Of a stretch of DNA of 11,547 bases, positions 7,634 to 11,547 are shown one piece after another. The notes beneath the pieces were generated by a model, which saw only the letters and a list, made by a program, of their open reading frames with translations, had not been told where the DNA came from and ran no database searches. Location of the stretch: assembly GCA_036655775.1 (NCBI GenBank), contig JAVVPL010000071.1, positions 1-11,547 on the forward strand. Direction: 5' to 3'. Position numbers and translations under genes: made by a program. Positions within the stretch are counted from its first letter, which is position 1; each line of letters begins with the position of its first letter. The DNA comes from JAVVPL01 sp036655775 (lineage in GTDB: Bacteria > Bacteroidota > Bacteroidia > Bacteroidales > P3).

Positions 7634-8311
7634 ATGAGAATTGATATTATCACGCTGTTTCCTGAAATGTTTGATGGGATTTTCCAACATTCTATTCTAA
7701 AACGAGCACAAGAAAAAGGACTTTTGGAAGTTCATTTGCACCAACTGCGCACGTATAGCAAAAACAAACAGCGTTCAGTAGATGATTATCCTTATGGTGG
7801 AGAACCGGGCATGGTAATGTGTATCGATCCAATTGTAAATTGTATAGAAAGTTTACAAGCACAACGAACGTATGATGAAATTATTTTCACTAGCCCAGAT
7901 GCGCCTGAATTTACGCAAGCAATGGCCAATGATTTGTCATTGTTCCAAAATTTGATTATCTTGTGTGGGCATTACAAAGGTATTGATGAGCGGGTGCGCG
8001 AACATATAGTGACGAAAGAAATTTCGATAGGTTCGTATGTGTTGTCGGGTGGGGAGTTAGCGGCAGCCGTAATTACAGATGCCGTGGCTCGTTTAATTCC
8101 AGGGGTTTTAAACGACGAAACTTCGGCCCTAAACGATTCATACCAAAACGATTTGTTATCCGCTCCTGTCTACACTCGTCCCGCGGACTATAGAGGCTGG
8201 AAAGTGCCCGCAATTTTGTTGTCGGGAAATGATAAATTGATAGCCGATTGGCGTATGCAAAAGTCCATAGAACGGACTTTGGAACGAAAACCAAATTTGT
8301 TAAAAGAATAA
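7634..8311 (+). CDS. trmD: tRNA (guanine-N1-)-methyltransferase TrmD
   Basis: SAM-dependent enzyme that methylates N1 of G37 next to the anticodon of tRNAs with G36, preventing +1 frameshifts; it acts as a homodimer of the SPOUT trefoil-knot class. The 225-residue protein starts with MRIDIITLFPEMFDG and carries YGGEPGMVM, the knot motifs LCGHYKGIDERV and IGSYVLSGGELAA, then NDSYQNDLLSAPVYTRP and LLSGND. By alignment from memory with Haemophilus TrmD, catalytic Arg154 and Asp169 correspond to Arg153 (in AVARLIPGVL) and Asp168 (in LNDSY), both intact. It is about 30 residues shorter than the E. coli enzyme at the C terminus, which I take as usual for Bacteroidota. It lies 18 bp after the DUF349 gene and 3 bp before manB, implying tight cotranscription. 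It is not beside rpsP, rimM or rplS, its neighbours in proteobacteria and firmicutes. Confidence 0.96.
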   Translation: MRIDIITLFPEMFDGIFQHSILKRAQEKGLLEVHLHQLRTYSKNKQRSVDDYPYGGEPGMVMCIDPIVNCIESLQAQRTYDEIIFTSPDAPEFTQAMANDLSLFQNLIILCGHYKGIDERVREHIVTKEISIGSYVLSGGELAAAVITDAVARLIPGVLNDETSALNDSYQNDLLSAPVYTRPADYRGWKVPAILLSGNDKLIADWRMQKSIERTLERKPNLLKE

Positions 8312-8314
8312 ACT

Positions 8315-9658
8315 ATGGGAGCATTTAAGGCTTACGACATTCGAGGAATCTATCCTGAAGATTTTACAAAAGAGGAAGTCTATAAAATCGGTTATTTTTT
8401 GCCAGAACTTCTAAATACACGCAAGGTATTGGTAGGAAGAGATGTGCGTTTGTCTTCTCCCGAAATATTTGCTTATTTGTGCGAAGGGATTACGGATGCG
8501 GGAGCCGATGTATATAATTTAGGTTTGGCTACAACGCCTATGGTATATTGGGTAACTGCTAAGTTTGCTTTTGATGCTTCGGTGATGATTACGGCTTCGC
8601 ATAATCCCAAAGAATATAATGGATTAAAAATTTCAAGAACTCATGCTTTACCTGTGGGTTTGGATACGGGTTTAGGGGAATTGCAAAGATGGTTGACCGA
8701 ACGTCGGGTACATGTTTTTAAAAAGAAAGGAAATCTTATTGATTTTCCACAAACTGAAGTGTATTTGGCTTTTCAAAAAAAACAACTTCCAGAAATTGCA
8801 AATTTAAATATTGCGATTGATTGTTCTAATGGAATGGCAGGATTGTTTGTGCGGGATTTGTTGGGTTATGCGCCTCACTATATTTTTGAAGATTTGGATG
8901 GTACTTTTCCTAATCATGAATCCAATCCATTGGAGGCCGAAAATATTGTGGATCTTCAAAATTTGGTACGCAAAGTGCATGCAGATATTGGTGTTATTTT
9001 TGATGGGGATGCGGATCGAGTTATGTTTACAGATGAAAATGCTAAATTTATATCTCCCGATTTGATGATCGCATTGATGGCTCATCATTTTTTGGATGCG
9101 GATCATCAAGGAGCCACGGTATTGCAAGATATTCGGAGTTCAAAAGCGGTAACTGAATATGTGGAAAGTTTGGGTGGAAAAATGAAAACCTGGCGAGTGG
9201 GTAGAGCGTATGCTGCCGCAAAAATGAGAGAAATAGATGCTTTGTATGGAGGAGAACTAGCAGGCCATTATTATTTTAAAGAATTTTATTATTCAGATTC
9301 GGGTTTGATGGCTTGTTCTATTATATTGGGTATTTTTAGCGAATTTAAAAAACAAGGCAAAAAAGTATCGGAAGTGATTGCACAAATAGCTAAGTATGCT
9401 AATTCAGGAGAATTGAATTTTAGATTAACGCGAAAACAAGAAGCCATGGAAGCGGTTAAAAACTTTTTTCTCAATGAAGAAAAACCAAGTGCTTTTTATG
9501 ATTTTGATGGGTATCGCATGGAATATCCACATTGGTGGTTCAATATTCGATTATCAAACACAGAACCTTATTTACGATTGATTGTAGAAGCGAATACGCC
9601 CCAATTATTGGAAGAAAAATTAGAGAAAATAAGAACAATTATAGAAACGTATTCTTAG
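8315..9658 (+). CDS. manB: Phosphomannomutase / phosphoglucomutase
   Basis: Alpha-D-phosphohexomutase expected to interconvert mannose-6-phosphate and mannose-1-phosphate, supplying ManC; many relatives also act on glucose phosphates. It is complete at 447 residues. In order: AYDIRGIYP at the N terminus, phosphoserine loop TASHNP with Ser95, metal loop DGDADR (Asp230, Asp232, Asp234), sugar loop GGELAGH (312-318), and phosphate-binding RLSNTEP (412-418). The Glu-x-x-Gly-His form of the sugar loop separates it from the GlmM at the left edge, which has GGEGNGG. Ala replaces the Ser more usual in GE(L/M)SGH, which is probably neutral. The start is 3 bp after trmD, so translation is likely coupled. 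Sequence alone cannot exclude a phosphoglucomutase or dual role, but the nearby manC favours GDP-mannose supply. Confidence 0.87.
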   Translation: MGAFKAYDIRGIYPEDFTKEEVYKIGYFLPELLNTRKVLVGRDVRLSSPEIFAYLCEGITDAGADVYNLGLATTPMVYWVTAKFAFDASVMITASHNPKEYNGLKISRTHALPVGLDTGLGELQRWLTERRVHVFKKKGNLIDFPQTEVYLAFQKKQLPEIANLNIAIDCSNGMAGLFVRDLLGYAPHYIFEDLDGTFPNHESNPLEAENIVDLQNLVRKVHADIGVIFDGDADRVMFTDENAKFISPDLMIALMAHHFLDADHQGATVLQDIRSSKAVTEYVESLGGKMKTWRVGRAYAAAKMREIDALYGGELAGHYYFKEFYYSDSGLMACSIILGIFSEFKKQGKKVSEVIAQIAKYANSGELNFRLTRKQEAMEAVKNFFLNEEKPSAFYDFDGYRMEYPHWWFNIRLSNTEPYLRLIVEANTPQLLEEKLEKIRTIIETYS

Positions 9659-9664
9659 GGAGGG
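9658..9664 (+). promoter_or_regulatory. Strong Shine-Dalgarno sequence of smpB
   Basis: GGGAGGG overlaps the last base of the manB stop codon. Its GGAGG core (9659-9663) leaves a 7-nt spacer to the smpB ATG at 9671, which is ideal for pairing with the 16S rRNA tail. None of the seven other genes whose starts are visible, or could be checked here, shows such a motif; their leaders are A-rich. It supports the chosen smpB start. Confidence 0.65.
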
Positions 9665-9670
9665 TAGAGC

Positions 9671-10123
9671 ATGGCAAGATTGAAATCAGATATAAAAATA
9701 AAAAATAAAAAAGCAGAATTTGAATATTTTTTGCTCGATAAAATTGTGGCGGGCCTCGTGTTGACAGGCACTGAAATTAAATCGATTCGAGAGGGGAAAG
9801 CCAATTTGAGTGATGCGTTTTGTTGTTTTTTGCAAGATGAACTCTATGTGAAAAATATGCATATTTCAGAATATACGCATGGCACACATTATAATCATGA
9901 ACCGAAACGTGATCGTAAATTATTATTAAATAAGCGCGAACTTCGTAAATTATTGACCAAAACTAAAGTAAAAGGCTTTACCATTATTCCTGTACAATTG
10001 TTTATTGATGAACATGGGCGTGCTAAATTAGAAATCTCCCTTGCCAAAGGAAAAAAAGCCTACGACAAGAGAGATGCTTTGAAAGAAAAAGATTTGAAAC
10101 GAGAAATGGATAGAAATTTCTAG
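9671..10123 (+). CDS. smpB: SsrA-binding protein SmpB
   Basis: Binds tmRNA and delivers it to ribosomes stalled on broken mRNAs (trans-translation), standing in for the codon-anticodon pair in the decoding site. The 150-residue protein is complete and of normal length. It shows the oligonucleotide-binding barrel with the signature LTGTEIKSIREGKANLSDAF, then the YVKNMHISEYTHGTHYNHEPKRDRKLLL region, and the C-terminal basic tail from GKKAYDKRDALKEKDLKRE, which folds as a helix in the mRNA channel. The ATG at 9671 is preceded by a good Shine-Dalgarno sequence, unlike its neighbours. It follows manB by 12 bp and is the last gene of the + strand block. The frame ends in two consecutive TAG codons (10121-10126). 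The stop lies 4 bp from that of convergent clpC. The tmRNA gene ssrA is not in the window. Confidence 0.97.
   Translation: MARLKSDIKIKNKKAEFEYFLLDKIVAGLVLTGTEIKSIREGKANLSDAFCCFLQDELYVKNMHISEYTHGTHYNHEPKRDRKLLLNKRELRKLLTKTKVKGFTIIPVQLFIDEHGRAKLEISLAKGKKAYDKRDALKEKDLKREMDRNF
10111..10122. other. 12-bp perfect palindrome over the smpB stop codon
   Basis: TAGAAATTTCTA is its own reverse complement and covers the last three sense codons of smpB plus two bases of its stop. Directly after it, TAGTAGACTA (10121-10130) spans the tandem stops and the clpC stop. AT-rich symmetry with no loop does not make a credible terminator hairpin, and the motif may be chance. Confidence 0.3.
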
Positions 10124-10127
10124 TAGA

Positions 10128-11547
10128 CTATTTCGCAATTTTGGATGCTACACTTTTTTTAGTTGTGCTTTTTTTTGCTGTTGAAAGAGGTTCTACTTTG
10201 GGTGTTTTCTTGCTTGCGTTTACTGTTTTTTTCTTATTTTTGGCAGGGGCTTCCATATTGTTGATGACAATTTCTATCTTTTTATCTTCTTTATGGTAGT
10301 TTACGTGTATAATACAGCCTTCAAGAAGTTTGCCTTTGATAATTTCTTCTGCAATATTATCTTCAATATGGTGCTGAATGGCTCTTTTGAGAGGTCGAGC
10401 TCCTAAATTGGCATCCCAAGCTTCTTCGATTAAAAAATCTTTAGCTTCCTCGCTCACCACCAATTTCATATTCATCTGTTCTATATGTTGGTAAAGATTG
10501 GCAAGCTCAATATCAATAATTTTAAAAATGTCAACTCGTTTTAAATCGTTGAAAATAACAATATCATCAATACGATTTAAAAACTCAGGCGCAAATTGTT
10601 TTTTGAGTGCACCTTCGATTACGCCTTTGGCAAGTTTTTCTTTATTTTCTTCTTTCGATGCGGTGTTGAACCCCATGCCGATTCCAAAGTCTTTCAATTG
10701 GCGAGAGCCAATATTGGAGGTCATGATAATGATGGTGTTTTTAAAATCAATTTTGCGACCTAAACTATCGGTGAGTTGTCCTTCGTCCAATACTTGTAAT
10801 AGTAAATTAAAAATATCGGGATGTGCTTTTTCTATTTCGTCAAACAAAATAATAGAATAGGGTTTCCGTCTTACTTTTTCGGTGAGTTGACCGCCATCTT
10901 CATAACCTACATATCCTGGAGGTGCTCCAATTAAGCGTGAGATTGCAAATTTCTCCATATATTCACTCATATCAATACGAATGAGTGCATTTTCGGAATC
11001 GAACATATACTTGGCAAGCATTTTAGTTAAATAGGTTTTACCAACTCCAGTGGGTCCTAAAAAAATAAAATTACCTATGGGTTTCATGGGATCTTTTAAA
11101 CCCGTCCGATTCCTTCTAATGGCCCTTACAATTTTTGAAATTGCTTCATTTTGTCCAATAACTGTATTTTGTAATTTTTCTTCCATATTGCGTAGCCGTT
11201 CCATTTCATCTTGAGCTACTTTTTGTATAGGTACACCCGACATCATTGCTACCACTTCGGCCACATCTTCATCACTAACTTCGATGCGATTTTGTTTTGA
11301 CTCTTCATCCCAATCTTTTTTAGCGGTACGTAATTTTTCTTCTAAAACATTAATTTTATCTCGAAGTTTTGCCGCTAATTCAAATTTTTGGGTTTGAATG
11401 GCTTCTAACATTTGGGGCTGTAGAATGCTGATTTTTTCTTCTAACTCTAACACCCGTGGAGGAACATTGATATTGATAATATGCACACGTGCTCCAGCCT
11501 CATCTAATGCGTCAATGGCTTTGTCGGGCATAAATCGATCTGTAATA
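10128..11547 (-). CDS. clpC: ClpC-type AAA+ ATPase, C-terminal part (N terminus beyond right edge)
   Basis: Hexameric unfoldase that feeds proteins to ClpP. The minus-strand frame is open to the window end; codons ITDRF precede the first visible Met at 11531, forming the conserved ITDRF-MPDKAIDALDEAGAR segment, so that Met is internal. Using it as residue 1, a UVR-like middle segment lies at about 36-67 (11331-11426). The second AAA+ domain has Walker A GPTGVGKT (159-166), Walker B ILFDE (Asp231, Glu232), sensor-1 MTSN, MGF at 286-288 in the place of the ClpP-binding loop, and sensor-2 GARPLKRA. The short UVR-bearing middle region and the MGF loop favour ClpC over ClpB. Residues 424-467 form a Lys-rich low-complexity tail with 13 Lys. 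The first AAA+ domain and N domain are off the window. It converges on smpB with a 4-bp gap. Confidence 0.92.
   Translation of the reverse strand, partial: ITDRFMPDKAIDALDEAGARVHIININVPPRVLELEEKISILQPQMLEAIQTQKFELAAKLRDKINVLEEKLRTAKKDWDEESKQNRIEVSDEDVAEVVAMMSGVPIQKVAQDEMERLRNMEEKLQNTVIGQNEAISKIVRAIRRNRTGLKDPMKPIGNFIFLGPTGVGKTYLTKMLAKYMFDSENALIRIDMSEYMEKFAISRLIGAPPGYVGYEDGGQLTEKVRRKPYSIILFDEIEKAHPDIFNLLLQVLDEGQLTDSLGRKIDFKNTIIIMTSNIGSRQLKDFGIGMGFNTASKEENKEKLAKGVIEGALKKQFAPEFLNRIDDIVIFNDLKRVDIFKIIDIELANLYQHIEQMNMKLVVSEEAKDFLIEEAWDANLGARPLKRAIQHHIEDNIAEEIIKGKLLEGCIIHVNYHKEDKKIEIVINNMEAPAKNKKKTVNASKKTPKVEPLSTAKKSTTKKSVASKIAK

Noticed and set aside
8811..9065. 84-codon + strand frame within manB
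   Set aside because: It overlaps the metal-binding loop of manB in another frame and its Met/Leu/Trp-rich translation is a frame artefact.
10141..10176. Intrinsic terminator for smpB in the T-runs at 10154-10176
   Set aside because: The T-runs come from Lys codons on the other strand, and I could not build a stable GC-rich stem immediately before either run.
10498..10860. 120-codon + strand open frame opposite clpC
   Set aside because: It is the antisense shadow of conserved ClpC motifs including Walker B, with Ser/Ile/Phe-rich composition typical of reverse-complement translation and no family features.
11529..11531. Met at 11531 as the start of the minus-strand ATPase
   Set aside because: The upstream codons encode ITDRF, conserved in ClpB/ClpC, and a first AAA+ domain must lie further upstream. 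The gene is cut by the window edge.
1..11547. A novel defence, mobile or CRISPR-like system
   Set aside because: All genes but the DUF349 one belong to well-known housekeeping families. No integrase, transposase, nuclease, toxin pair, spaced repeats or composition shift was seen.

Overview
The window looks like an ordinary, AT-rich chromosomal segment from a member of the Bacteroidota. The evidence is an S46 dipeptidyl peptidase, a large multi-repeat DUF349 protein, a phosphoglucosamine mutase with the loop GGEGNGG, a ClpC-type AAA+ ATPase, and A-rich translation starts with no Shine-Dalgarno sequence in front of all but one of the genes whose starts are visible. I cannot place it below phylum from the sequence alone. 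No mobile element, prophage, CRISPR array, tRNA, rRNA or pseudogene is visible, and all reading frames are intact.

Layout: eight genes on the + strand run head to tail from position 1 to 10123: glmM (5' end cut off by the window), pgk, manC, an S46 DPP7-type peptidase, a DUF349 repeat protein, trmD, manB and smpB. Gaps are 3 to 29 bp except for one 65-bp gap before the DUF349 gene. The block meets clpC (minus strand, its N-terminal half lying beyond the right edge) in a convergent arrangement with only 4 bp between stop codons. No stretch of more than 65 bases lacks a gene.

How the genes fit together: glmM (glucosamine-6-P to glucosamine-1-P, towards UDP-GlcNAc), manB (mannose-6-P to mannose-1-P) and manC (mannose-1-P to GDP-mannose) supply activated sugars for the cell envelope; pgk belongs to glycolysis. 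The S46 protein is an exported exopeptidase with the residue set of DPP7 (Gly at the P1-specificity position). TrmD (m1G37 of tRNA, reading-frame maintenance) and SmpB (tmRNA partner, ribosome rescue) serve translation quality, and ClpC is a protein-unfolding partner of ClpP. The DUF349 protein has no established function that I know of; it has five clear repeats at 77-82-residue spacing, a probable sixth degenerate one, and a strongly acidic head.

I do not see convincing evidence for a novel multi-gene system. The items best worth a second look are the DUF349 repeat protein, a near-ideal Shine-Dalgarno sequence on smpB in a background without such sites, the 4-bp convergent smpB/clpC junction, and the Lys-rich tail on ClpC.
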